This document shows positions 47,509 through 55,703 of a stretch of 64,000 nt of DNA, in pieces. Both the position numbers and the translations under genes were made by a program. A model generated the notes under the pieces. That model was not told the DNA's origin and did not search any database. It saw only the letters and a program-made list of their open reading frames with translations. The stretch's first letter is position 1, and each line of letters starts with the position of its first letter. Origin of the DNA: Campylobacteraceae bacterium (GTDB taxonomy: Bacteria > Campylobacterota > Campylobacteria > Campylobacterales > Sulfurovaceae); contig JALWNT010000118.1 of NCBI GenBank assembly GCA_027080995.1, positions 1 to 64,000 of the forward strand, read 5' to 3'.

Positions 47509-49862
47509 TGAAAATCGAAAAAAGCATCTACGAAAAAGCGGGGCTCTTCTATCTTGGGAAAGATGTCGACCCCCAAACCCTCGAAGCCACGGAACTTCTG
47601 ACCCTGCTCAAAAGCAAAGACTTCACCACGCATGCCGCCATCATCGGAATGACCGGCAGCGGTAAGACGGGTCTGGGAATCGATCTGCTGGAAGAGGCGG
47701 CCATCGACCGGATTCCGGCGATTGTCATCGATCCCAAAGGTGACATGGGCAATCTCCTACTCACCGATCCCCAGTTCCGTCCCGAACGTTTCCGCCCCTG
47801 GATCGAGGCCGAAGCCCGCAGCAAGGGCGAAGAGCCCGAAACCCTGGCCAAACAGGTGGCCCGCACCTGGAAAGAGGGGATCGAAAGCTGGGGACAAGAC
47901 AGCGAAAGAGTCGCGCGGTTTCATGCCGTTCCCAAAGTCATCTACACCCCGGGCAGCCAAGCGGGCATTCCCATCAATTTGGCCGGTACCCTGCGTCGAC
48001 CACCCGAAGCGATCCTTACCGACAGCGACGACCTGGCCGCCTATCTTCAAAGCACCGTCGCGGGGCTGCTGGCACTGCTGGGCATCGAAGCCGATCCTCT
48101 TGAGTCCAAAGAGTTCATCCTCCTCTCTCAGATTCTCAGCCGCGCCTGGAGCGCCGGGGAGGATTTGGATATCGGCACGCTGGTAGGCCGCATCGTCCAG
48201 CCCCCCTTTCAAAAAATCGGCGTGCTGCCGCTGGAGAGTTTCTATCCCGAAAAGGAGCGCTTTCGCTTCGCCACCCGCTTCAACGCCGTCATCGCCTCCC
48301 CCAACTTCGTCAATTGGCTCAGCGGCGAAAGCCTGCAGATCGAGCGGCTCCTTTACGACGAGGCGGGCAACGCCAAAATCTCCATCTTTAGCATCGCCCA
48401 CCTCAGCGATAAAGAGCGGATGTTTTTCGTCACCCTGCTGCTCAATCGTCTCATCGCCTGGATGCGGACCCAAAGCGGTACGAACCGGCTGAGGACGCTT
48501 CTTTATATGGACGAAATCTACGGCTACTTCCCTCCGGTGAAAAACCCGCCCTCCAAAGAGTCCATGATTACTCTGCTCAAACAGGCCCGCGCCTACGGCC
48601 TTGGGGTGGTGCTGAGCACCCAAAACCCTGTGGATTTGGATTACAAAGGGCTCTCCAATATCGGCACCTGGTGTATCGGACGGCTCCAAACCCGCCAAGA
48701 CATCGAACGGGTCATCGACGGACTGGGAGGTAAGGCCGACGAGCAGCTCAGTCGCGAAACAATCGCCCGGACCCTGGCCAATCTGCCCAAACGGACTTTC
48801 TTTCTCAAAAGCGCCCATCTGCAAGGGATTAGGCTCTTTACCACCCGCTGGGTTATGAGCTACCTCAAAGGCCCCCTGAGCAAAGAGGAGATCGCCCGCC
48901 TCATGGCTCCGCTAAAGTCGAAAGCATCGGCACAGAGCGCCCCCTCCAAGACCGCCGATGTCGCCCCCTCGGGCGAAGAGGGCGCTCCGGTTTTGGATCC
49001 CTCCATCCCTCAGCGTTTCGAACCCGATCCCGCCGGTGCGCGCCGGTATCGTCCCTGCTTGGCGGCCCATGCCCGGGTGGCCTTTCATGATGCCCGACGA
49101 GGAATCGACGAAAGCGTGGAACACCGTCTCTTTTTGCCGCTTGATCCCGAGACGGAGCGGCCCGACTGGTCCCAAAGCGAAGAGGAGGATCTGCCCTTCG
49201 AGCGCTGGCCCGCCAACCCTCCTTCCCGTGCCCGCTTTTTGCCTCTACCCTTCTTTGTCACCCAAGACCGGGAGCTCAAAAAAAGCACGAGATCCCTGAA
49301 AGAGACCCTCTACCGTAACGAACGGCTCACTCTTTATCGTTGCCGCAAACTCAAGATGGAATCCGAGCCCAACGAGGAGGAGACCCACTTCCGCCTCCGC
49401 ATCGAGGATCGCCTCCGCGAACTCAAAGAGGAGGCGATCGAAAAACTCAAAGAGCGCTACGCCGCCAAAGAGGCCCGACTCCAGGAGCGTCTGCAACGGG
49501 CGCGGGAACGGGTCGAAAAGGAGCAAGAAGATCAAACCAGCTCCCTTATCAGCGTAGGCGCCTCGATCCTGGGGGCGCTTTTCGGCGGACGGGGACCCAC
49601 CGCCGGCAAAATCGGCACCGCCATCAACCGCAGCGGCCGGGTGCTCAAAGAGCGTGGAGATCTGAGTCGGGCCCAACAACGCCTCGAGGAGCTCCAAGAA
49701 GAGATTGAAGCTCTGGCCGAAGAACTGGAGGAGAAGATCGACGCCATCGACGAGAAATACTCTTCCGACAACTACCCCGTCGAATCCTTCCTCCTGCGCC
49801 CCCGCAAAAGCGACATCACCGTCGACACGCTCGTTCTGGCCTGGAGACCGGAAATGTTTTGA
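47508..49862 (+). CDS. HerA/DUF87-like ATPase with C-terminal coiled coil
   Basis: HAAIIGMTGSGKTGLGIDLLEE; VLSTQNPVDLDYKGLSNIGTWCIGRLQT; long charged coiled coil after ~580. Confidence 0.8.
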   Translation: MKIEKSIYEKAGLFYLGKDVDPQTLEATELLTLLKSKDFTTHAAIIGMTGSGKTGLGIDLLEEAAIDRIPAIVIDPKGDMGNLLLTDPQFRPERFRPWIEAEARSKGEEPETLAKQVARTWKEGIESWGQDSERVARFHAVPKVIYTPGSQAGIPINLAGTLRRPPEAILTDSDDLAAYLQSTVAGLLALLGIEADPLESKEFILLSQILSRAWSAGEDLDIGTLVGRIVQPPFQKIGVLPLESFYPEKERFRFATRFNAVIASPNFVNWLSGESLQIERLLYDEAGNAKISIFSIAHLSDKERMFFVTLLLNRLIAWMRTQSGTNRLRTLLYMDEIYGYFPPVKNPPSKESMITLLKQARAYGLGVVLSTQNPVDLDYKGLSNIGTWCIGRLQTRQDIERVIDGLGGKADEQLSRETIARTLANLPKRTFFLKSAHLQGIRLFTTRWVMSYLKGPLSKEEIARLMAPLKSKASAQSAPSKTADVAPSGEEGAPVLDPSIPQRFEPDPAGARRYRPCLAAHARVAFHDARRGIDESVEHRLFLPLDPETERPDWSQSEEEDLPFERWPANPPSRARFLPLPFFVTQDRELKKSTRSLKETLYRNERLTLYRCRKLKMESEPNEEETHFRLRIEDRLRELKEEAIEKLKERYAAKEARLQERLQRARERVEKEQEDQTSSLISVGASILGALFGGRGPTAGKIGTAINRSGRVLKERGDLSRAQQRLEELQEEIEALAEELEEKIDAIDEKYSSDNYPVESFLLRPRKSDITVDTLVLAWRPEMF

Positions 49863-49904
49863 AATTTTCAATAAGGAAAATATGTGGGAAAATCGTCCAT
49901 CTTA

Positions 49905-49970
49905 CCGATGATCGATGCAAATGAGGTACTGGCGCCCATTCAAATTACAAGTGCAATTTTTGGGTTTAAA
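49905..49970. repeat. Degenerate right end of repeat family M3
   Basis: CCGATGATCGATGCAAATG...GTGCAATTTTTGGGTTTAAA. Confidence 0.6.
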
Positions 49971-50220
49971 GTCCGCAGCTTCCACCCTCGACACTGAAGC
50001 TGTTTTGATAGCCGCATTCCAGACAACGATAGGTCAAGAGCTTCGGACCGCACCCTCCTCCTCTCTGATCGCTAAGAACGATGCTTTTGGAGCGGCATCG
50101 GGGACATTCTCCTTTTTCTATTATCTTCAACTGTTCGTTTTTGTCACGCAGATAGTAGACATACCCGGCCACACTGCCGCCGCCTACGATCAAAAAAAAG
50201 AGTAGAAGATAGGGGTCGAT
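49966..50220 (-). CDS. Small TM protein with zinc-ribbon-like Cys pairs; apparent ATC start
   Basis: TAAGAGGAGTTTTCC-ATC; (M)DPYLLLFFLIVGGGSVAGYVYYLRDKNEQLK...CPRC...CGPKLLTYRCLECG. Confidence 0.55.
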   Translation of the reverse strand: MDPYLLLFFLIVGGGSVAGYVYYLRDKNEQLKIIEKGECPRCRSKSIVLSDQRGGGCGPKLLTYRCLECGYQNSFSVEGGSCGL

Positions 50221-50237
50221 GGAAAACTCCTCTTACT

Positions 50238-50741
50238 TTAGTCTTCGATTTTTTTCAAAATCTTCTCTTCACTCAGCTTGACGAGATCTTCCGAGAGATT
50301 TTTTCCCAGTTTCTCTTTGACATCGGGGTCGATGCGCTCGAGGAGTTCTTTGTTGTGCTCAGAAGGAAAGGCGAGATGCCATCTTTTCGGATTTTCATTT
50401 CGCACGATACGCATCACTTCATCCGCAATCTCTTTGAGAAGACGATGCTCAATCTCCAGACGTATGTTGTGAGGTTCTCCGCTCTCTCCCGCCCCGTGAG
50501 GAGCTTTCTTCCGTCCGACTTTGTCGGTCAACTCTTCCGAAAGTTTCCGATGTGCCTCTACGAAATCGACCGCCGTTACAAGTTTCATCCGCAACGCATC
50601 GATCAGTGTTCCTTTGTTGTGCTTATGACTGGTATGGGCATCGTCTTTGGGATTGATCACCAACTCCTCTTCGACACGATATGCTTTGAGCTCTCCCATA
50701 TCTCCGACGATGATCAAACTCTCCAGTAACTCTTTTTTCAT
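50238..50741 (-). CDS. Host attachment protein family (PF10116-like)
   Basis: LIIVGDMGELKAYRVEEE; LAFPSEHNKELLERIDPDVKEKLGKNLSEDLVKLS. Confidence 0.7.
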   Translation of the reverse strand: MKKELLESLIIVGDMGELKAYRVEEELVINPKDDAHTSHKHNKGTLIDALRMKLVTAVDFVEAHRKLSEELTDKVGRKKAPHGAGESGEPHNIRLEIEHRLLKEIADEVMRIVRNENPKRWHLAFPSEHNKELLERIDPDVKEKLGKNLSEDLVKLSEEKILKKIED

Positions 50742-50944
50742 TCACGACCTCCTGTTTCTGTTTTTTTCTTTTTGTATATCTAAGTATAACATCATTGCTG
50801 CGGTGACAAAGGAAAGGAAAAGGGTAAGAGTCAAAAAGATAAAAAATATTATCGGGAGAATTTATAAGAAGAGATGAGATAACGCAGGATTGTCGAATCG
50901 ATCGGACTATTGATCTCTCCTCCCGCAGGAGGAGTTTACGCCGA

Positions 50945-51592
50945 TCAGTCGGCGAGGATCTCTTCGAGGGTGATGTAGTCTCCGACCCGGCCGGTCATCG
51001 GCTCGACGTCGGTATTGACAGGCAGAGTCTTCTTACCGGGTCTCCAGCCTGCGGGGCAGACTTCGCCGGTTTTGTAGGCGTGCTGATGCGCCTGGATCTG
51101 GCGGATGAACTCGTTGACGTTCCGGCCGACCGGGGGAGCCTGGACTTCCTGGGCGACGATGACACCGTCAGGGTTGATCAGGAAGCGGCCGCGCAACGCG
51201 ATACCGGCATCCTCGATCAGTACGCCGAATTTGCGGCTCATTTCGTGAGTAGGATCGGCCGCGATGGTCAGTTTGAGGCCTTCGAGCAAGGGCTCAGTCT
51301 CCGCGAAGCGCTTGTGGCTGAACTTGGTGTCGGTGGAGACCGCCAGGACTTCACAGCCCAGCTCTCCTTTGATGGTATCCAGGTGGGCGTTCATCGCCGC
51401 GATCTCGGTCGGACAGACGAAAGTGAAATCTGCAGGGTAAAAGCAGACGACCGTCCACTTTCCTTTATAATCCTCGCTGCTCACCTCGGTGTAGTGTCCG
51501 GTCTCGGCGTTGTAAGCCTCGGCCTTGAATTCGGGCATATTTTTCAGGACCAGGACACCTGCCTGAGTCGCTACGTTAACGTTTTCGTTCAT
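50945..51592 (-). CDS. ahpC: Peroxiredoxin AhpC (2-Cys)
   Basis: VCFYPADFTFVCPTEIAAMN; EVCPAGWRPGKKTL. Confidence 0.95.
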   Translation of the reverse strand: MNENVNVATQAGVLVLKNMPEFKAEAYNAETGHYTEVSSEDYKGKWTVVCFYPADFTFVCPTEIAAMNAHLDTIKGELGCEVLAVSTDTKFSHKRFAETEPLLEGLKLTIAADPTHEMSRKFGVLIEDAGIALRGRFLINPDGVIVAQEVQAPPVGRNVNEFIRQIQAHQHAYKTGEVCPAGWRPGKKTLPVNTDVEPMTGRVGDYITLEEILAD

Positions 51593-51700
51593 TTTGTTTT
51601 CCTCCTGTGTTTGGGTTTTGTCGGCTTCGTTCGAAGCGGTAGGTTGATCGCATGCCATATTCGGCTCCTTAACTTAGGATGGCGAAAGTTTAACACAAAG

Positions 51701-51713
51701 GATAATTATTATC
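51701..51713. promoter_or_regulatory. Candidate PerR/Fur-type box upstream of ahpC
   Basis: Perfect palindrome GATAATTATTATC. Confidence 0.4.
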
Positions 51714-51873
51714 AAGTACTTTTAACTATCCTCAAAACTTTTTCTCGCACCGTCATTATGACAAAGCCTGGAAAACAAATTGTAAACAGGCGACTCAACT
51801 TTTCTCCAATTTTTTAGCTTTTTACACGATGCGGTACTATATCGCTTTAATTTCGTCGAAAAGGAAAAAAACT

Positions 51874-52122
51874 ATGGCTGTAGACCTCTCCCCCGATGCG
51901 ATCGCCGCACTCCACCGCAAAGCCCGACGCCAAAATGACGACCTCTACACCTTTTTGAAGAGAGAACTCCCCGATCTTGGCGTCGAGGAGAGGTTGCAGA
52001 CTCTTGCTGCGGTTTTGAACGACCATCTCGAGGAGTATCGCTGGGAAGATGACGACGAACTCAGAGACGAAGGTTATATCGTCAAACGCTTCTACCCCCT
52101 TCCGGAATCCAACGATGCCTAG
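51874..52122 (+). CDS. Conserved-looking hypothetical protein, 82 aa
   Basis: MAVDLSPDAIAALHRKARRQNDDLYTFLKRELPDLGVEERLQ. Confidence 0.6.
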   Translation: MAVDLSPDAIAALHRKARRQNDDLYTFLKRELPDLGVEERLQTLAAVLNDHLEEYRWEDDDELRDEGYIVKRFYPLPESNDA

Positions 52123-52456
52123 AGAAAACGCAGACCTAGGAAGCGCCCTGCGACGCTATCGGGCGCTGATGCTCGAGGGGGCATACTTCGAAGCGCACGA
52201 AGTCCTCGAAGAGGCGTGGCACCCTCTACGTCGCGCCGACGACCCCCGCCGCCATCTGGCCAAGGGACTCATCAACGCCGCCATCGCCCTCGAGCATCTC
52301 CGGCGCAACCGCTCCAAATCCCGCCGGGTCGCCCTCAAGGCGATGCAAGCCTACGATCGGAGAAAAGCTCCGCTTCCCTCATCCACGGAGTGTCGTGAAG
52401 AGTTTCGAATCTGCTGCGATACGGTCGAAGAGTTGCGAGGAGAGTGGGGGATTTAA
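52115..52456 (+). CDS. DUF309-like protein
   Basis: RYRALMLEGAYFEAHEVLEEAWHPLR...HLAKGLINAAIALEHLRR. Confidence 0.75.
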   Translation: MPRENADLGSALRRYRALMLEGAYFEAHEVLEEAWHPLRRADDPRRHLAKGLINAAIALEHLRRNRSKSRRVALKAMQAYDRRKAPLPSSTECREEFRICCDTVEELRGEWGI

Positions 52457-52493
52457 AGATCAGTCGCAAGTCGCAGGCACGGAGCTTCGCTCC

Positions 52494-52829
52494 TCAATCC
52501 CGAAAGCAGAAGCCTTCGGCTTGCAATGCCTCTTTCAACCGTTCGACGATGTCTCCCTGAAACTCCAGGGTCTCTTCCCGGATTGTCCCGCCGGTGCCAA
52601 GGCGCGATTTGAGCCGTTTGAGCAGTGCACGGATCTCCTGCGCAGATAAAGCGAAGGGCCCGGAGAGCGTCACCCATTTCCCCCGGCGTTTCTCCCGCCG
52701 AAACCGTAGACGATGTTTTTCGGGAGCCCGGGTCTCACCGGAGGACTCTTTTCCCTTCGGCTTCTTATTGTCCGCGTGCCACCCTTCGTCGAATTTCGCT
52801 CCCATTTCGAAAAGTTTCTCTCTCATCAT
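52494..52829 (-). CDS. SUI1/YciH family translation initiation factor-like
   Basis: EIRALLKRLKSRLGTGGTIREETLEFQGDIVERLKEALQAEGF. Confidence 0.85.
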   Translation of the reverse strand: MMREKLFEMGAKFDEGWHADNKKPKGKESSGETRAPEKHRLRFRREKRRGKWVTLSGPFALSAQEIRALLKRLKSRLGTGGTIREETLEFQGDIVERLKEALQAEGFCFRD

Positions 52830-52860
52830 TCTCTCCTCTTATCTTGTCGTGAATAAAAAG

Positions 52861-53036
52861 TTTTAACCCAAATTATGCAGTAGAAAGTGCGCCAGATGTG
52901 TCGATGCTCGGTGTGTAGGGGTGCACAGCCAAAACGTAGGCGCACCCGGAGGGTGCGTCGAGGCTTTGGATGTGTCGCCCATGCCGCCGATGATCGATGC
53001 AGATGGCGTGCCGGCTAATGCATAGTTTGGGTTTAA
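52861..53036. repeat. Palindromic repeat family M3, copy 2
   Basis: TTTAACCCAAATTATGCA...TGCATAGTTTGGGTTTAA; strongly similar to 28436-28610. Confidence 0.85.
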
Positions 53037-53039
53037 TCA

Positions 53040-53177
53040 ATTAAGCCCTCTGAATAACGTGCAAGAGAGGTTTCACACGATGGCGACAAAGGAGCACTCA
53101 ACCCGTGAAGCGGGCGCTCGCGTTTGCGACTGCCAGAGTCATCGAGTGAAACCGGAGTTTTTTCGGAACACTCAATT
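53040..53177. repeat. Repeat family M2, copy 2 (shorter)
   Basis: ATTAAGCCCTCTGAATAACGTGCAAGAGAGGTTTCACACGATGGCGACAAAGGAGCACTCAACCCG. Confidence 0.8.
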
Positions 53178-53264
53178 TCTATCGAAAAGAATCCCCAGTA
53201 TCACTTCCAGGAAAAGCAGGATCACCATCGTCCAGTAGAGCATCCTCCAGCTCGGCCAGCGCAT
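53172..53264 (-). CDS. 30-aa predicted single-TM microprotein coupled to yaaA
   Basis: TGATG overlap with the yaaA stop; MRWPSWRMLYWTMVILLFLEVILGILFDRN*. Confidence 0.45.
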   Translation of the reverse strand: MRWPSWRMLYWTMVILLFLEVILGILFDRN

Positions 53265-54001
53265 CACTCCACCTCGTAGATCACTTCCCGCTTCTTCCCC
53301 TTCTCCTGGATCTCCAGCAGATGCATCCCCTCCAGAGGAAGCGCGAGGACCTCATCAAGATTTGTCGCCTTCGCCAGAGCGATTTCCCGGACCATTCTCC
53401 CTCGCCACATTTTGGCCCAGTGGCTGACCACTTTGCCGTTTTTGAGGAATTTCATCGTCGTAAAAGCTCGGGAAGGTTTGTAAAAGCGATCGTAGAATCC
53501 CGCCCGCAGATCGAGGATCTCCTCTTCGGCCAGCCAGGCATCCAACAAAGCGGAGGCGGCTTCACGATAACGCTTCTCCGGAGCTATCCCCGCGATCGCG
53601 GCTCCCTGCTTCACCCGATAGTCCGGGATCCGATCCGCAGCCCTCAGCGGGCCGAAAAGGTTGGAGAAAATCACGAGATTGCCGTCCAGAAAACTTTGGG
53701 CTTCCGGCGGCAACGACGGGTAGTCCAGCGCATCGAAAGCCACACCGTCGTAGCGAAGTACCGCCTTCATCACCGGAGCCTTGCAGGGATGGAGCCGGGC
53801 GTATCGGGCGATCTGATCAGGCTTTTTCAGGCCGAAAAGCTCTTGCAACTCCTTCGGATCTCCCCGTTCGAGAATCCCTTCGTAGAGATCCAAAAGCTCC
53901 TCTCGCAGCGGACAGAGCGTATCGAACAGCAGCGCACAGGGATCGAAACACCCCTCTCCCCCGCTGCGTTTTCCTTCGCTGGGCGCCAGAAGAATCTTCA
54001 C
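53264..54001 (-). CDS. yaaA: YaaA family peroxide stress protein
   Basis: MKILLAPSEGKRSGG; FSNLFGPLRAADRIPDYRVKQG. Confidence 0.88.
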   Translation of the reverse strand: MKILLAPSEGKRSGGEGCFDPCALLFDTLCPLREELLDLYEGILERGDPKELQELFGLKKPDQIARYARLHPCKAPVMKAVLRYDGVAFDALDYPSLPPEAQSFLDGNLVIFSNLFGPLRAADRIPDYRVKQGAAIAGIAPEKRYREAASALLDAWLAEEEILDLRAGFYDRFYKPSRAFTTMKFLKNGKVVSHWAKMWRGRMVREIALAKATNLDEVLALPLEGMHLLEIQEKGKKREVIYEVE

Positions 54002-54008
54002 GTCAGCC

Positions 54009-54395
54009 TCAGGAGAGGATCCACTCTCTGGCCGCTTCGATGTCGGTGAAAAAACGCATCTCCCCCCGGGCGAAATGTCGGAAAAGCTCTACAGAAATTT
54101 CTTCCCACTTTTTCGTCCCGACGACGGCAATCTTCTTGAACTTGTCCTTGATCTCAAGACCGAAGCGCATATCGTCCAGCGCCGCCTCGAAACTCCACCC
54201 CTCGAAATTCCGCATATCGACAAGAAGATCGAGCTCTTTCTCTCCCGCGGCTTCGATGGCCCGCTCGATGACAGGGATCATCACCTGATAATCTCTGTGG
54301 TGTAATTTGCCCTGCATCCGAAGCTCCAGATACTCCCGCTCTCCTTCGGCACGAATTACAATACTTACTCCCCGGGTATCGATCTCTATGGACAT
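54009..54395 (-). CDS. SpoIIAA-like STAS domain protein
   Basis: LELRMQGKLHHRDYQVMIPVIERAI...VDMRNFEGWSFEAALDDMRFGLE. Confidence 0.8.
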   Translation of the reverse strand: MSIEIDTRGVSIVIRAEGEREYLELRMQGKLHHRDYQVMIPVIERAIEAAGEKELDLLVDMRNFEGWSFEAALDDMRFGLEIKDKFKKIAVVGTKKWEEISVELFRHFARGEMRFFTDIEAAREWILS

Positions 54396-54521
54396 AGTAC
54401 ACTCCTTTGAAACGGTTTTTCAAGAAATTATAACCCACTCTCCGATTTACCCCGGATTAAGGCTTTGTGAAGTAGTATCGATATAATTCTGATAAATTTT
54501 ATCCGCATTAAGGAGATGCCT

Positions 54522-55703
54522 ATGCAGGTCTATTTGGACAACAACCGCCTCACGCAGGTCGATCCCCAGGTCCTCGGCGCGATGGAACCTTTCTTGAAAG
54601 AGCCCTACGGAGACCTTCACGCGCTCCACGCCCGGGGGGCCTCCAGCCGCAAAGAGTTTCTCAAAGCGTTGGAAAAACTCTACGCCGGCCTCCACGCTCC
54701 CGAAGAGAGCGACATCTTTTTCAGCTCGGGGAGCGCCGAAAACCACAGCACTCTGCTGATGGGGATCTACAGCGGCCTGATCCTCACCGGCCGCAAAAAC
54801 AACCTCATCATCAGTGAACGCAGTGATGAGGCGATGATGGAGGGGGCCGGCTTTCTCGAGAGCCAGGGGTGCAAAGTCCACAAACTTCCCGTCAACAAAG
54901 AGGGGATCGTCGATCCCGAAAGCCTCTACGACTACCTCACTCCCCACACGGCACTGGTCTCGGTCCCGATGGTCGATCCGGAGAGCGGGGCGATCAATCC
55001 GGTCGAAGAGATCGCCGAAATTTGCCGACGCTACGAGGTTCCTTTCCATACCGACGCGACTCACGCTCTCGGCAAAATCCCCATAGACGTGCAGGCTTTC
55101 GATCCCGATCTTTTGAGCTTCGGAGGAGAAGCGATCCACGCCCCCGCCGGAATCGGCGCCGTGTATCTCAAGGATTCTTTCGAATGGATGCCGACGATTT
55201 TCGGTGCCCGCAATCCCTGGGAACGCTACCGCGGCGGCCCCCTCAACCTCGCCGGGGCCGTCGGCCTGGGCAAAGCGATCGAACTCGCCAGCGATGCCCT
55301 GGAGTTCGAGATGGAAGATACCCGGGATCTGCGTGACCGCCTCGAAGAGGAGCTGCGCACTCTTCCCGGCGTCACACCGCTGGTCGCCTGGGCCCTGCGG
55401 GTCCCCAATACCGTCCTCTTCGCCGTCGAAGGGCTCGAGAGCGAACTGATGCTCTACGAACTCGACCGCGGCGGTGTCGAAGCGTACGCCTGTACCGTGC
55501 AACCCTTCGGCAACTGGCAACGGCGCCCCGTCACCGACGCTCTGGGACTCGACCCCCGGCTCAAGCACAGCACCGTCGGTTTCGCCCTCAGCCGCTTCAC
55601 GACGGAAGAGGAGATCGACCATACAATCAAAACATTCAAAGAGATGCTGGAGTATCTTCGCAGCTTCTCCACTTTCAAGGAGCTTTCTTATGAGCAAAAG
55701 TGA
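54522..55703 (+). CDS. NifS/cysteine desulfurase-like protein lacking the PLP lysine
   Basis: MQVYLDNNRLTQVDPQVLGAMEPFL; HTDATHALGKIPIDV; SFGGEAIHAPAGIGAVYL at the position of SxGHKxHAPKGxG. Confidence 0.85.
   Translation: MQVYLDNNRLTQVDPQVLGAMEPFLKEPYGDLHALHARGASSRKEFLKALEKLYAGLHAPEESDIFFSSGSAENHSTLLMGIYSGLILTGRKNNLIISERSDEAMMEGAGFLESQGCKVHKLPVNKEGIVDPESLYDYLTPHTALVSVPMVDPESGAINPVEEIAEICRRYEVPFHTDATHALGKIPIDVQAFDPDLLSFGGEAIHAPAGIGAVYLKDSFEWMPTIFGARNPWERYRGGPLNLAGAVGLGKAIELASDALEFEMEDTRDLRDRLEEELRTLPGVTPLVAWALRVPNTVLFAVEGLESELMLYELDRGGVEAYACTVQPFGNWQRRPVTDALGLDPRLKHSTVGFALSRFTTEEEIDHTIKTFKEMLEYLRSFSTFKELSYEQK

Noticed and set aside
50917-50934. CTCCTCC-CGCA-GGAGGAG hairpin downstream of ahpC as a terminator
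   Set aside because: No U-tract on the ahpC strand; too weak to call.
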